A stretch of DNA of 64,000 nt from Delftia acidovorans (lineage in GTDB: Bacteria > Pseudomonadota > Gammaproteobacteria > Burkholderiales > Burkholderiaceae_C): NCBI GenBank assembly GCA_031286585.1, contig JAITUC010000028.1:1-64000 (forward strand), given 5' to 3'. The stretch's first letter is position 1, and the number at the start of each line of letters is the position of its first letter. The position numbers and the translations under genes are program-made. The notes under the pieces are model-generated. The model was not told the origin of the DNA, ran no database searches, and worked only from the letters and a program-made list of their open reading frames with translations. Shown here in pieces: positions 1 through 8,654 of this stretch.

Positions 1-507
1 CAGCCCGCCAACGGCTGGCAGGTGAGCAATGCCAGCTTCAGCACCACGCCACCTGCGGCTGTTCCGCAAGGCGTGACTTTTCCCTCCGGACTGCTCTCGC
101 TGAATCTCAGCAGCGGCAACCTGGGCAGCGATGCAACTGTCACCCTGAACTTCAGCACACCGGTGCCTGCAGGCGCGGTATACATGAAGTACGGCCCCAG
201 TCCTGATGGTTTCAACTGCCAAGGCACAGCATGTGCTCAGCCGCACTGGTACGAACTGCCGGCAAACCGTGCTGTGCTGACATCGGATCGGCTGAGCGCC
301 ACGTTGACGCTGACCGACGGAGGGCTTGGCGACAGCGACGGCATAGCCAATCAGTCCATCCAGGATCTGGGTGGCTTCGCGTTGCTGGCTGCACCCACTC
401 CCGCCAATACTGCGGCGATTCCAAACATGTCTGAATGGGGAATCATCGCGCTGTCATCTCTTCTGACCATGCTCGGCATCTCGGGAATGCGTCGTCGCCA
501 GTTTTGA
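1..507 (+). CDS. C-terminal part of a secreted IPTL-CTERM surface protein (5' end outside window)
   Basis: The reading frame is open from base 1, so this is the 3' end of a longer gene; the GTG at 22 is unlikely to be its start. The visible part has a choice-of-anchor U type beta-rich segment (valine, glycine and serine rich, with the stretch around FPSGLLSLNLSS). It ends in a typical IPTL-CTERM tail: an I-P-N-M-S-E-W-G motif, a hydrophobic helix and a terminal basic cluster (RRRQF). Such tails mark proteins exported and processed at the envelope of betaproteobacteria; the sorting enzyme is not evident here. A strong hairpin follows directly. Function beyond surface exposure cannot be told from this fragment. 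Confidence 0.8.
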   Translation, partial: QPANGWQVSNASFSTTPPAAVPQGVTFPSGLLSLNLSSGNLGSDATVTLNFSTPVPAGAVYMKYGPSPDGFNCQGTACAQPHWYELPANRAVLTSDRLSATLTLTDGGLGDSDGIANQSIQDLGGFALLAAPTPANTAAIPNMSEWGIIALSSLLTMLGISGMRRRQF

Positions 508-511
508 AGTT

Positions 512-540
512 GAAGCCACCCGAAGGTGGCTTCTCATTTA
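512..540 (+). terminator. Rho-independent terminator after the IPTL-CTERM gene
   Basis: A 9-bp perfect stem (GAAGCCACC / GGTGGCTTC) closes a CGAA tetraloop five bases after the stop codon and is followed by a short T-rich stretch. Confidence 0.8.
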
Positions 541-780
541 GGCTGGGTCACTGGCCGCGTGCACGCCATCAGTGCGGCCAGCAGCCGCAACTCGTAGCCC
601 TGGCGGCGTTCTATCTCTGAGCTGTGCGCGTCAACTCGAATGGGGCGGCATCCTCGGCCAAGCCCTCGGCGGGCATACGGTGCCAGTCGAGTATCGGCTC
701 TTGACTGTCGCAGGTCGACCCTGAGCTGACCTTTGCCTGGACCGATAGCAGTGTTTAAAGGCGCGTGCTGGCCGGCTTGC

Positions 781-1305
781 TCAGACCTCAAACGACGCGC
801 TCGCCCCCTCCGTGACGAAGCTCACCTCGAACTCTTCGCATTCGAGTTCGTCGGGCGACTCCCAAAGCTTGCTCGCCATCTCGAAGACATGGTCCGGTAC
901 GACCATGGAAAACGTGGGACCTCGCTCTTCATTCCTGCGTCGAACACGCTCACGACGGATTTCCAAGGGTGCGTCGAGGACATGGAGGTGAGGCGGAAAT
1001 CCTTCGTTCGTGATCATTCGGCAGAACTGGATTCTTGGGTGCTGCTGGATCAGGCCAAGTTCGAGCACAACGTCTCGACCCGACGCCAGTACTCTGCGGC
1101 TGTGGTTCCATATCAGACCCAGCAACCGTTCCTTTCGCTCAACATACCAAGGCACAAAATCGCCGCCCGGGCGGTCTGGGCTGAACAGCGTCGCAAACCA
1201 CTCGTCGAGCGGGATGTGCACGCCGTTGCTGCTTGCAGCCAGAGCCGCGCCGAAGGTGGATTTTCCGGCCCCTACCGGGCCCTCGATCAAATGAACTCGA
1301 GACAT
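781..1305 (-). CDS. P-loop kinase-like ATPase (AAA_33 type)
   Basis: A 174-residue protein with a Walker A motif (G-P-V-G-A-G-K-S-T) right at its N-terminus after a short beta strand, and a later arginine-rich lid region (R-R-E-R-V-R-R-R-N). This is the layout of small P-loop kinases and zeta-toxin-like phosphotransferases. The substrate cannot be inferred. The start is the ATG at 1305. No antitoxin-like partner is seen beside it. It lies alone between the IPTL-CTERM gene and a degraded region, so it may be accessory DNA. Confidence 0.75.
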   Translation of the reverse strand: MSRVHLIEGPVGAGKSTFGAALAASSNGVHIPLDEWFATLFSPDRPGGDFVPWYVERKERLLGLIWNHSRRVLASGRDVVLELGLIQQHPRIQFCRMITNEGFPPHLHVLDAPLEIRRERVRRRNEERGPTFSMVVPDHVFEMASKLWESPDELECEEFEVSFVTEGASASFEV

Positions 1306-1412
1306 GCTTGACAGTCACGGATTAAGAAACGTGCGAGATTATGACGCGACCTCCAACGCCCGCTTCTGGCTGTAAATAGCCACCACGAGGCCTTCATCAC
1401 GGATGTGGCCGG

Positions 1413-1694
1413 TCAGCGGGACACCTTCGGCCACGCATCCCGCAGCAGCGCGGCGTCAGCGGCGTGGCCATCAGCCGCTCGTGCGCTGTCTGCACCGCGC
1501 TCCGCCATCAATCCAGGTTGGTCTGCCAGCTCTTGGAGTACGGCTGTGCAGGTTGAGGCGTACTGAGCGAGGGCGGACTGGGCAGCTCCAGCAATGCGCG
1601 CGGGGAGGCAGGCAAAGTCGCCCTGCATGCCTGGAGTAGCAGTGCGCAGCGCATATAGATCCCAGGCGCCCAGCACGTCGTCCACGGCGGGCAT
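1413..1694 (-). CDS. Doubtful hypothetical protein
   Basis: A 93-residue frame starting at the ATG at 1694, alanine-rich and without a motif I recognise. Its start lies only 7 bases from the ParB-like remnant on the other strand, which leaves no room for a normal divergent promoter. It may be part of the same degraded island or not a gene at all. Confidence 0.2.
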   Translation of the reverse strand: MPAVDDVLGAWDLYALRTATPGMQGDFACLPARIAGAAQSALAQYASTCTAVLQELADQPGLMAERGADSARAADGHAADAALLRDAWPKVSR

Positions 1695-1701
1695 TCGCAA
1701 G

Positions 1702-2046
1702 ATGCGTGGAACCGGCGTGGTCAAGCGCGCCGACGGCGTGCAGGCCAGCTACGAGAGCATCCACATCGAACCCGGGTTCAACCTCCGTCAAGACGGCGCC
1801 GAACTTGAGGAGAGCATCGACGCGCTGACCGAACACATCATGGGCGGCGGGCGCTACCCTCCTCTCGAAGTGCGTGTACGCGAGGACGGGGGACTGCGGG
1901 TAGTGGATGGCCACCGTCGCCATGCCGCCATCGGCCGCGCAATCTCCCGCGGCGCTCCACTGCGCAATCCCGCAGATCGCAAGGCCTGGATGACCGCCCA
2001 GTACATCCGGCACAAGGCGGGCAAGAAAGTCAAGCCTGTTCGGTGA
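1702..2046 (+). pseudogene. Truncated ParB-like nuclease-domain protein remnant
   Basis: From the ATG at 1702 the frame gives about 88 residues resembling the N-terminal ParB/Spo0J domain as found in phage and integrative-element proteins. It has a GTGVVKRADG-like lead-in, a region specifying positions to bind, then P-P-L-E-V-R-V and V-V-D-G-H-R-R-H-A-A-I-G-R-A. After G-A-P-L the similarity stops and a short basic tail ends at 2046. The helix-turn-helix and dimer domains of a full ParB (about 300 residues) are missing. It lies off the 3' end of tRNA-Lys, a common integration point, which suggests the rest of an old integrated element. Confidence 0.6.
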
Positions 2047-2077
2047 ATTGCGGAACACGCCGAGAATTGCGGAACAC
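2045..2077. repeat. 14-bp tandem direct repeat
   Basis: GAATTGCGGAACAC occurs at 2045-2058 and again at 2064-2077, separated by 5 bases. It overlaps the end of the ParB-like remnant. Short repeated blocks of this type occur inside the ends of some insertion sequences, but no transposase is adjacent. Confidence 0.6.
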
Positions 2078-2120
2078 AGGAGCAATCTCTGGCGGGAGTT
2101 TCGCTACGTCTTCGATAGCA

Positions 2121-2153
2121 AAGAAAAAAGGCCCCGTATTGCTACGGGGCCTT
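2121..2153 (-). terminator. Rho-independent terminator of tRNA-Lys
   Basis: An 11-bp perfect stem (AAGGCCCCGTA / TACGGGGCCTT on the plus strand) closes a 4-base loop. On the minus strand it is followed by a run of six T. It starts 9 bases past the 3' end of the tRNA. Confidence 0.9.
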
Positions 2154-2161
2154 GTGTTCTT

Positions 2162-2237
2162 TGGTGGGTCCTGCGAGATTCGAACTCGCGACCAACGGAT
2201 TAAAAGTCCGCTGCTCTACCGACTGAGCTAAAGACCC
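2162..2237 (-). tRNA. tRNA-Lys (anticodon UUU)
   Basis: A 76-base cloverleaf on the minus strand. The acceptor stem GGGTCTT pairs with the 3' AGGACCC with one G-T wobble. The D arm, anticodon arm (loop CTTTTAA, anticodon at 2204-2202) and T arm (GTTCGAATC) are standard, and the 3' CCA is encoded. A terminator follows. Confidence 0.97.
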
Positions 2238-2305
2238 GAACCACGCTTTGCATGCATCAGATGCTGCTTAGCGAAGACATAGATTCTAGCACCAAAATTT
2301 ACGCT

Positions 2306-3133
2306 TCAATTCTTGATGCGGCTCAGTTGATCGATGACCCAGCCTGCGGCGCACTGGCCGAAGGTGGCGGTGACGGCCACTACCGAGCCGTAGCCGTGGC
2401 AGTTGAGCGTGCCGTCGCCTTCGATGGCGCAAGAGGCATCGGGCGGGGCGACCGCTTCGCGGCTGAAGACGCAGGCGATGCCGATGCGCTTGCCTTCCTT
2501 GGGCGCGCCATGCTCGCGGCGCAGGCGGTAGCGCAGTTGGGCCAGCAGCGGGTCGTGCGTGGTGGCGCTGAGGTCGTCGATATCGACCTTGTGAGCCAGT
2601 CGCTTGCCGCCCGCTGCACCCACGGAGATGAAGCATTGCCGCGTGGCGCGCGCATGGGCGGCCATGGCGGTCTTGGCCTTGACCTGGTCGCAGGCGTCGA
2701 TGACGGCATCGGCGTCGGGGGGCAGCAGGCGCAGCCAGTTGTCCGGGTCAACGAAGTCGTCGATGCAGTGCACGCGGCAGGCGGGGTTGATCTGGGCGAT
2801 GCGCTCGCGCATGGCTTCGATCTTGGCCTGGCCCACGGTGGTGGTGAGTGCGTGGATCTGGCGGTTGATGTTGGACTCGGCGACATGATCCATGTCGATG
2901 AGCGTGAGCTCGCCCACACCGCTGCGCGCCAGCGCCTCGGCGGTCCAGGAACCCACGCCGCCGATGCCCACCACGACGACGTGCGCGGCGCGGATGCGCG
3001 CGGCGCCCGGCACGCCATACAGGCGCTCCAGGCCGCCGAAGCGGCGCTGCAGGTCGGCATCAGAAAAAACAGCGCCTGCTTCAGGCGCTGTCTTGTCTTC
3101 TTCCGCAGGGGATGAAGAGACCGTAGGGTTCAT
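2306..3133 (-). CDS. tcdA: tRNA threonylcarbamoyladenosine dehydratase TcdA (CsdL)
   Basis: A 275-residue member of the E1-like ThiF/MoeB superfamily, close in length to E. coli TcdA (268). It shows the nucleotide-binding G-I-G-G-V-G-S at residues 56-62, a following D-M-D-x-V-x-x-S-N-I-N-R-Q segment typical of E1-like adenylating enzymes, and the C-terminal G-x-G-S-x-x-x-V-T-A-x-F-G pattern. TcdA dehydrates t6A37 to the cyclic ct6A form in tRNAs that read ANN codons. The ATG at 3133 overlaps the cpoB stop by one base (TGATG), so it is the last gene of the tolB-pal-cpoB-tcdA unit. tRNA-Lys(UUU), a t6A-bearing tRNA in bacteria, is the next gene downstream. Confidence 0.93.
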   Translation of the reverse strand: MNPTVSSSPAEEDKTAPEAGAVFSDADLQRRFGGLERLYGVPGAARIRAAHVVVVGIGGVGSWTAEALARSGVGELTLIDMDHVAESNINRQIHALTTTVGQAKIEAMRERIAQINPACRVHCIDDFVDPDNWLRLLPPDADAVIDACDQVKAKTAMAAHARATRQCFISVGAAGGKRLAHKVDIDDLSATTHDPLLAQLRYRLRREHGAPKEGKRIGIACVFSREAVAPPDASCAIEGDGTLNCHGYGSVVAVTATFGQCAAGWVIDQLSRIKN

Positions 3134-3915
3134 CACTTGAGGCTGGCGAGACGGTTCTTGGCCGCGGCGGTGGCTTCGGCATTGGGATAGGCCTTTATCA
3201 GGTCTTCCAGCGTCTTGCGCGCGCCCTTGGTGTCCTTCATCTCGATCTGGCAGTTGGCGATGGACAGTGCCGCCTCCGGCGCCCGGCCATGCATGGGGGC
3301 TGCCGCCAGCAGCGCGCGGAAGTTGGTGATCGCGTCCTTGTAGTTGCGATTGGCGTACTGCGCGTTGCCCAGCCAGAAACGGGCGGAGGGCACATAGCCG
3401 CTCTTGGGCCACTGGCTCAGGAAGGACGAGAACGCCGTGCCGGCTTCGGCAAAGCTGCCTGCGCGGAACTGCGCCAGCGCGGCTTCGAAGTCGCGCTTCT
3501 CTGCCGGGTCGGCGGCGAATTCCTGGCCGTCCACCGTCACCGTGACGGGCTCGAACTGGCGCAGGCGCTCGTCCACGCCCTTGGCAATGTCGCGCTGGCC
3601 GCGCTGCAGCTCGGCCACATCGCGCAGCAGCTGCTCGTTCTGGCCGCGCAGCTTGGCTTGCTCGGACTTGAGCTGCTCGATCTGCGACTGCAATTCGAGC
3701 AGGCCACGGCGCGTTTGCGAGCTTTCCTCGGTCATGCGCTGCTGCGACTGCTGCATGCTGTCGACGCGCTGGCGCATTTCGAGGATGGCGCGGCGCGCCT
3801 CGTCATCGCCGAACAGTGCGGCATGGCCACTGGCGGCGAAGCCGGCCATCAGGCCGGCCGCCAGCAGCGTGCGCAGCGCGGTGCGATGCAGGATCGGGGA
3901 GCGCTGCATGTTCAT
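3133..3915 (-). CDS. cpoB: Cell division coordinator CpoB (YbgF)
   Basis: A 260-residue periplasmic protein: signal peptide ending near GHA, an N-terminal coiled coil rich in Q, E and R (roughly residues 35-110) that trimerises YbgF proteins, and a C-terminal TPR domain (roughly 140-260) with F-W-L-G-N-A-Q-Y and A-P-E-A-A-L-S-I-A repeats. CpoB links outer-membrane constriction by Tol-Pal to septal peptidoglycan synthesis. I chose the ATG at 3915, which overlaps the pal stop as TGATG; a TTG one codon upstream is less likely. Confidence 0.93.
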   Translation of the reverse strand: MNMQRSPILHRTALRTLLAAGLMAGFAASGHAALFGDDEARRAILEMRQRVDSMQQSQQRMTEESSQTRRGLLELQSQIEQLKSEQAKLRGQNEQLLRDVAELQRGQRDIAKGVDERLRQFEPVTVTVDGQEFAADPAEKRDFEAALAQFRAGSFAEAGTAFSSFLSQWPKSGYVPSARFWLGNAQYANRNYKDAITNFRALLAAAPMHGRAPEAALSIANCQIEMKDTKGARKTLEDLIKAYPNAEATAAAKNRLASLK

Positions 3916-4457
3916 CAACGGTAGGACAGTTCAGCGCGGCGATTCTGCGCGTAGGCGTCTTCGCTGTGGCCTTCGGCTGCAGGCTTTTCCTTGCCGTAGC
4001 TCACGGCTTCCATCTGCGCGTCGCTCACGCCCAGCAGGCCCAGCGAACGGCGCACGGCTTCAGCGCGCTTTTGGCCCAGGGCCAGGTTGTATTCGCGGCC
4101 GCCGCGCTCGTCGGTATGGCCTTCGATCTGCACCTTGCGAGCGGAAGAGGCCTTCAGGTAGCGTGCGTGGGCTTCGATCTGGGGCTGGGCATCGGCCTTG
4201 ACGACATAGCTGTCGAAGTCGAAGTAGACGACACGGCTGACGCCCTGGGGACCTGCCTTGTCGGCGGCCGAGCCGGTCAGGTCCACGCCCGAGATGCCGC
4301 TTTGCGAGGTGCTGCCGGTGCCGGCGCCGCTGCCCTGGCCCGTGCTGGTGGCGCCCGCGTCGGTGACCGGGGTTTCGTCGAGCTTGACGCCCGAGCTGCA
4401 ACCCGCCATGAGCGCGGTGACTGCAAGTGCCAGGGAAAGTCGTTTGATGGTGATCAT
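3915..4457 (-). CDS. pal: Peptidoglycan-associated lipoprotein Pal
   Basis: A 180-residue lipoprotein. The signal ends in L-M-A-G-C with the acylated cysteine at residue 20; a serine, glycine and threonine rich linker follows, then a C-terminal OmpA-like domain with V-Y-F-D-F-D-S and the meso-diaminopimelate-binding G-H-T-D-E-R-G motif, and N-x-x-L-G-x-x-R-A. Pal anchors the outer membrane to peptidoglycan and binds TolB. The start at 4457 is set by the lipoprotein signal and a GGAG ribosome site. Its stop overlaps the cpoB start. Confidence 0.95.
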   Translation of the reverse strand: MITIKRLSLALAVTALMAGCSSGVKLDETPVTDAGATSTGQGSGAGTGSTSQSGISGVDLTGSAADKAGPQGVSRVVYFDFDSYVVKADAQPQIEAHARYLKASSARKVQIEGHTDERGGREYNLALGQKRAEAVRRSLGLLGVSDAQMEAVSYGKEKPAAEGHSEDAYAQNRRAELSYR

Positions 4458-4534
4458 GAAAAATCTCCGTATGTCCGGATGGACTTCGTGCTGAGTTGAC
4501 TGGTTGACTGAAAGGAAATCGGGGAAACCGGCTG

Positions 4535-5860
4535 TCACTGGCGCTGGAACGGACCCCAGTCGGGCTCGCGGATGTCACCGCCCTGCCCTGCCAGCCGCGC
4601 CTTGATCTTGCCGTCAATCGTGGTGGTCATCAGGGCTTCGCGGCCCTGCTGCAGGGTGGCGTAGACGATCAGGCGGCTGTTGGGGGCGAAGCTGGGGCTT
4701 TCATCGGCCGTGGTGTCCGTGATGGCATTGACTGTGCCGGTGCCCAGGTCCATGACGTGGAGCTTGAAGCCGCCGCCCACGCGCGAGACGTAGGCAAGCC
4801 ACTTTCCATCGGGGCTGACGCTGGGCGAGATGTTGTAGTTGCCGGTGAAGGTGACCCGTTCCGCGCTGCCGCCCGAGGCCGGCACCTTGTAGATCTGCGG
4901 AGCACCGCCACGGTCGCTGACGAAGTAGATGGAGCGGCCATCGCTGGAAAAGTTCGGCTCGGTGTCGATGCCGCTGCTTTGCATCAGTCGGCGCGGCTCG
5001 CCGCCCTGCGCGCCGATCAGGTACAGCTGCGAGCCGCCATCGCGGCTGAGCGTGACGGCCAGGGAATTGCCGTCAGGCGACCAGGCCGGCGCGCTGTTGG
5101 AGCCCCGGAAGTTGGCAACCAGGCGGCGGCGGCCACTGGCCACATCGTGCACATAGACCACGGGCTTGCGGGACTCGAAGGACACGTAGGCCAGTTGAGT
5201 GCCCGTGGGCGACCAGGCGGGCGAGATGATGGGTTCGGGGCTGGACAGGGCGGACTGGGCGTTCTCGCCATCGGCATCGGCCACCCAAAGGCGGTAGTTG
5301 CTGCCCGCCTTGGTCACATAGGCGATGCGCGTGGAGAACACGCCCTTCTCGCCCGTGAGTTTTTCGTAGATGTAGTCGGAGATGCGGTGGGCCACCAGGC
5401 GCAGGTCGCCCGTGGTGACGGCAAAGCCCTGGCCGCCCAGGTCCTGGCTCTTGACCACGTCCCAGAGGCGAAAGCGCACGTCGTAGCGACCATCGGCCAG
5501 GCGCGTGATGCTGCCCACGGCCAGGGAGTCAGCGCTCTTTTGGCGCCACATGGCAACGTCGGGGCGCGAGGTTTCGTCCAGTTGGACGCCGGCCGTGTCC
5601 ACGGCGCGGAATTGACCGCTGCGCTCCAGGTCGGCCTGGATGATGGCCGAGATCTTCTGGGGCGCCTGCCCTTCTCCCTTGAATGCTGCAATGGCGATGG
5701 GCAACTGGGTCAGGCCCACGCCCGTCACTTCGACGCGGAACTGGGCCAGCGCGGGAATTGCAGGGGTTGAGGCGAGAGCGGCCAGCAGGGTTCGGCGCGA
5801 AGGGCGCGGCACGGCCGCCAGGGAGGAAGGAGAAAGGAGTCGATCAATAGTCATTGGCAT
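4535..5860 (-). CDS. tolB: Tol-Pal system beta-propeller protein TolB
   Basis: A 441-residue periplasmic protein with an N-terminal alpha/beta domain and a C-terminal six-bladed propeller made of WD40-like PD40 repeats (repeated S-P-x-W-S-P-x-G-x-x-L-A-Y or similar). The leader carries S-R-R-T-L-L before the hydrophobic stretch, so Tat export is possible. TolB binds Pal and relays Tol motor energy. It is the first gene of tolB-pal-cpoB-tcdA; tolQ, tolR and tolA, which often precede it, are replaced here by divergent msbA. The ATG at 5860 is used; one at 5854 is also in frame. Confidence 0.94.
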   Translation of the reverse strand: MPMTIDRLLSPSSLAAVPRPSRRTLLAALASTPAIPALAQFRVEVTGVGLTQLPIAIAAFKGEGQAPQKISAIIQADLERSGQFRAVDTAGVQLDETSRPDVAMWRQKSADSLAVGSITRLADGRYDVRFRLWDVVKSQDLGGQGFAVTTGDLRLVAHRISDYIYEKLTGEKGVFSTRIAYVTKAGSNYRLWVADADGENAQSALSSPEPIISPAWSPTGTQLAYVSFESRKPVVYVHDVASGRRRLVANFRGSNSAPAWSPDGNSLAVTLSRDGGSQLYLIGAQGGEPRRLMQSSGIDTEPNFSSDGRSIYFVSDRGGAPQIYKVPASGGSAERVTFTGNYNISPSVSPDGKWLAYVSRVGGGFKLHVMDLGTGTVNAITDTTADESPSFAPNSRLIVYATLQQGREALMTTTIDGKIKARLAGQGGDIREPDWGPFQRQ

Positions 5861-6043
5861 TCATCAATATCTACGGGAAGACCCCGGTACTTGCACAGGA
5901 GCGAATGTTACACACACTGGATGCGTCTCGATGTAAGAACGTGCACTGTAGGGTCTGTCGGCCCAGGCTATCTCGATCCCCGGCAGCCGCTTCAGTTCCC
6001 CATGAGGCAGCCCCAGGCAAGCCCGCCGTAAAATCCGCGCTTC

Positions 6044-7861
6044 ATGCAAGCACCATCCTCACCGCCGCCGGCCCCCGCGCCGTCCGCCGCACCGGCGGCC
6101 CTTGACCTCGCCAGCACCCTGACCCTGTCGCAGCGCCTCAAGCGCCTGTCACCCTACTTCGGCGGCCAGCGCCTTGCCTGGACGCTGGCCGTGGCTGCCA
6201 CGCTGGTGGGCGCGGTCACCGAGCCATTGATCCCCGCCCTGCTGCAGCCGCTGCTGGACAGCGGCTTCACCGACGGCACGCTGCCGCTGTGGTCGGTGCC
6301 GCTGGCCATCATCGGTGTGTTCCTGGTGCGGGGCCTGTCGCAGTTCGTGGGCCAGTACGCGCTGGCGCGCATTGCCAACGAGGGCATGCTGGCGCTGCGC
6401 AAGCGCCTGTTCGAGCGGCTGCTGGCGGCCGATATGGCGCTGTTCTCGCGCCAGTCCGCCTCATCGCTTTCCAACACCGTGGTCTATGAGGTGCAGACCG
6501 GCTCCACGCTGCTGGTGCAGGCCATGCTGGGCATCTCGCGCGACGGCTTCACGCTGGTGGCGCTGCTGGGCTACCTGCTGTATCTGAACTGGCAGCTGAC
6601 GCTGGTGGTGGCGGCCGTGGTGCCCGGCGTGGCCTGGATCATGAAGACGCTGTCGCGCCGTCTGTACCGCATCACCAAGATCAGCCAGGAGGCCACCGAT
6701 TCCCTGGCCTATGTGGTGGAAGAAAACGTTCTGGCCCACCGCATGGTGCGCCTGCATGGCGCGCAACAAGGCCAGCAAAAGCGCTTTGGTGGCCTGAGCG
6801 GGCAACTGCGCAAGCTGGCCATCAAGGCCACCATCGCCTCGGCAGCCATGACGCCGCTGACCCAATTGCTGGCCGCCGCGGCCCTGTCGGCCGTGATCTG
6901 CATCGCGCTGTGGCAAAGCCGGGGCACGGGTGCCGCCGCGGCCAATGTGCAGGATGTGACGGTGGGCAGCTTTGCGGCCTTCATCACGGCCATGCTGATG
7001 CTGATTGCCCCCATCCGCCGCCTGGCCGATGTGGCCAACCCCATCACGCGTGGCGTGGCGGCGCTGGAGCGGGGCCTGCATCTGCTGGAGGGCTCGGGCG
7101 ACGAGACCGGCGGCACGCGGGTGCCCGGCAAGGCGCGCGGCGAGATCGAGTTGCACGACGTGTCCGTGCAGTTTGGCGAGGACAAGGCGCCCGCCCTGAG
7201 CCATGTGGACCTGCGCGTGCGCCCGGGCGAGGTGGTGGCCCTGGTCGGCCCCTCCGGCGCGGGCAAGACCACGCTGGTGAACCTGCTGCCTCGCTTTTTG
7301 CAGCCCACGGGCGGCCAGTTGCTGCTGGACGGCACGCCCCTGCCCGAATGGGATCTGGCCGCGCTGCGCCAGCAGTTCGCCATGGTCAGCCAGGATGTGG
7401 TGATGTTCAACGACACCATTGCCGCCAACGTGGCGCTGGGCGGGGTGGAAGACGAGTCCCAGCTATGGGCTGCGCTGGATGCCGCCAATCTGGGTGCCCA
7501 TGTGCGCGGCCTGCCCAACGGCCTGCAGACGGTGGTGGGCCACAACGCCAGCCAGCTGTCGGGAGGCCAGCGCCAGCGGCTGGCGATTGCGCGCGCGCTG
7601 TACAAGGACGCGCCCATCCTGATCCTGGACGAGGCTACCTCGGCCCTGGACAACGAATCCGAGCGCCTGGTGCAAGAGGCGCTGACGCGGCTGATGCAGG
7701 GCCGCACGACCCTGGTCATCGCCCACCGGCTCTCTACCATCGAGCATGCCGACCGCGTGGTGGTGATGGAGCGCGGCCGCATTGCCGAGCAGGGAACGCA
7801 TGCGGAACTTCTGGCGCGGGACGGCCTGTACGCCCGGTTGAGCAGGAATCACACGCCCTGA
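6044..7861 (+). CDS. msbA: Lipid A export ABC transporter MsbA (permease-ATPase half transporter)
   Basis: A 605-residue half transporter. A proline and alanine rich start is followed by a six-helix membrane domain (about residues 40-330) and an ATPase domain with Walker A G-P-S-G-A-G-K-T at 402-409, Q-loop, signature L-S-G-G-Q-R-Q-R starting at 505, Walker B I-L-I-L-D-E-A-T-S-A-L-D, and a later switch H in I-A-H-R-L-S-T-I. MsbA homodimers flip lipid A-core across the inner membrane. It is transcribed away from tolB over a 183-base gap with no obvious operator. Other type I exporters of this fold exist, but the motif set and length fit MsbA. Confidence 0.85.
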   Translation: MQAPSSPPPAPAPSAAPAALDLASTLTLSQRLKRLSPYFGGQRLAWTLAVAATLVGAVTEPLIPALLQPLLDSGFTDGTLPLWSVPLAIIGVFLVRGLSQFVGQYALARIANEGMLALRKRLFERLLAADMALFSRQSASSLSNTVVYEVQTGSTLLVQAMLGISRDGFTLVALLGYLLYLNWQLTLVVAAVVPGVAWIMKTLSRRLYRITKISQEATDSLAYVVEENVLAHRMVRLHGAQQGQQKRFGGLSGQLRKLAIKATIASAAMTPLTQLLAAAALSAVICIALWQSRGTGAAAANVQDVTVGSFAAFITAMLMLIAPIRRLADVANPITRGVAALERGLHLLEGSGDETGGTRVPGKARGEIELHDVSVQFGEDKAPALSHVDLRVRPGEVVALVGPSGAGKTTLVNLLPRFLQPTGGQLLLDGTPLPEWDLAALRQQFAMVSQDVVMFNDTIAANVALGGVEDESQLWAALDAANLGAHVRGLPNGLQTVVGHNASQLSGGQRQRLAIARALYKDAPILILDEATSALDNESERLVQEALTRLMQGRTTLVIAHRLSTIEHADRVVVMERGRIAEQGTHAELLARDGLYARLSRNHTP

Positions 7862-7910
7862 TCGAGGGGGCAGCAGCGGCACCGGCGGTGCCCCTCCCCC
7901 TGGCTTGCTG

Positions 7911-8654
7911 CTACCAGGTTCCGCGCGAAGGCTGGGTCTTGCGCTCGGCCTTGATGGCCTTGGAGAGCTTGTCCACCATGTACTGGCGGTCCACCTGGCG
8001 GGCGAAGTCGGCGGCGGTGAAGCCGCGCTGGTTGCGCAGGATGACGTCGGCGCCCTCGGTGATCAGCAGGTCCACCACGGCTTCGCTGCTGTATTGGGCG
8101 GCCAGCATCAGCGGGGTGGTGCCGTTGGGCGATTCGGCGTCGATGTAGGCGCTGTTGTCGAGCAGCAGCTTGACGATATCCAGCGTCTTGGGCAGGTCGG
8201 CCGAGGTGGCGTAGTGCAGCGGTGTCCAGCCGGGGCGGTTGACATCGGCGCCCCGGCGTATGAGCTCCTTTGCCAGGTCCAGGTGGCCCTTGATGCAGGC
8301 CATCATCAGCGGCGTTTCGCCCTGCTGCGAGGCTTCGTTGACCTTGATGCCCGGGGATTTGAGCAGCACGTCGAACACGCCCAGCGAGCCTTGGTGCAAG
8401 GCGGCCACCAGCCCCGGCCGGCCGCGCGTGTCGCGGGTGTTGGGGTCGAAGCCGCGAAAGATCAGGTTGACCATGGCGCGCTCGTTGTCGCTGATGATGG
8501 CGCGCACGTAGTCGTCGTACTGGCTGGCATGCGCCAGCCCGCCGCCGGCTGCAGCCAGGGCCACCACGGCCTGGCCGGCCTGGGCCAGCCAGTGGCGCCG
8601 GTGCACGTCCACGCACATGCCCACGCGGCCACCGGCCGCAGCATTCAGTCGCAT
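7911..8654 (-). CDS. Exported ankyrin-repeat protein
   Basis: A 247-residue protein with a hydrophobic N-terminal segment ending near G-G-L-A-H-A (likely signal peptide) and then four to five ankyrin repeats, seen as G-x-T-P-L-x-x-A and L-L-x-x-G-A-D-V patterns (for example G-E-T-P-L-M-M-A and G-T-T-P-L-M-L-A). Ankyrin repeats mediate protein binding; the partner is unknown. The ATG at 8654 overlaps the end of the tatD-family gene by 10 bases, so the two are translated from one message. Confidence 0.85.
   Translation of the reverse strand: MRLNAAAGGRVGMCVDVHRRHWLAQAGQAVVALAAAGGGLAHASQYDDYVRAIISDNERAMVNLIFRGFDPNTRDTRGRPGLVAALHQGSLGVFDVLLKSPGIKVNEASQQGETPLMMACIKGHLDLAKELIRRGADVNRPGWTPLHYATSADLPKTLDIVKLLLDNSAYIDAESPNGTTPLMLAAQYSSEAVVDLLITEGADVILRNQRGFTAADFARQVDRQYMVDKLSKAIKAERKTQPSRGTW

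Noticed and set aside
534..780. Possible small minus-strand gene between the terminator and the P-loop gene
   Set aside because: No ribosome site, family resemblance or start of typical form; looks non-coding.
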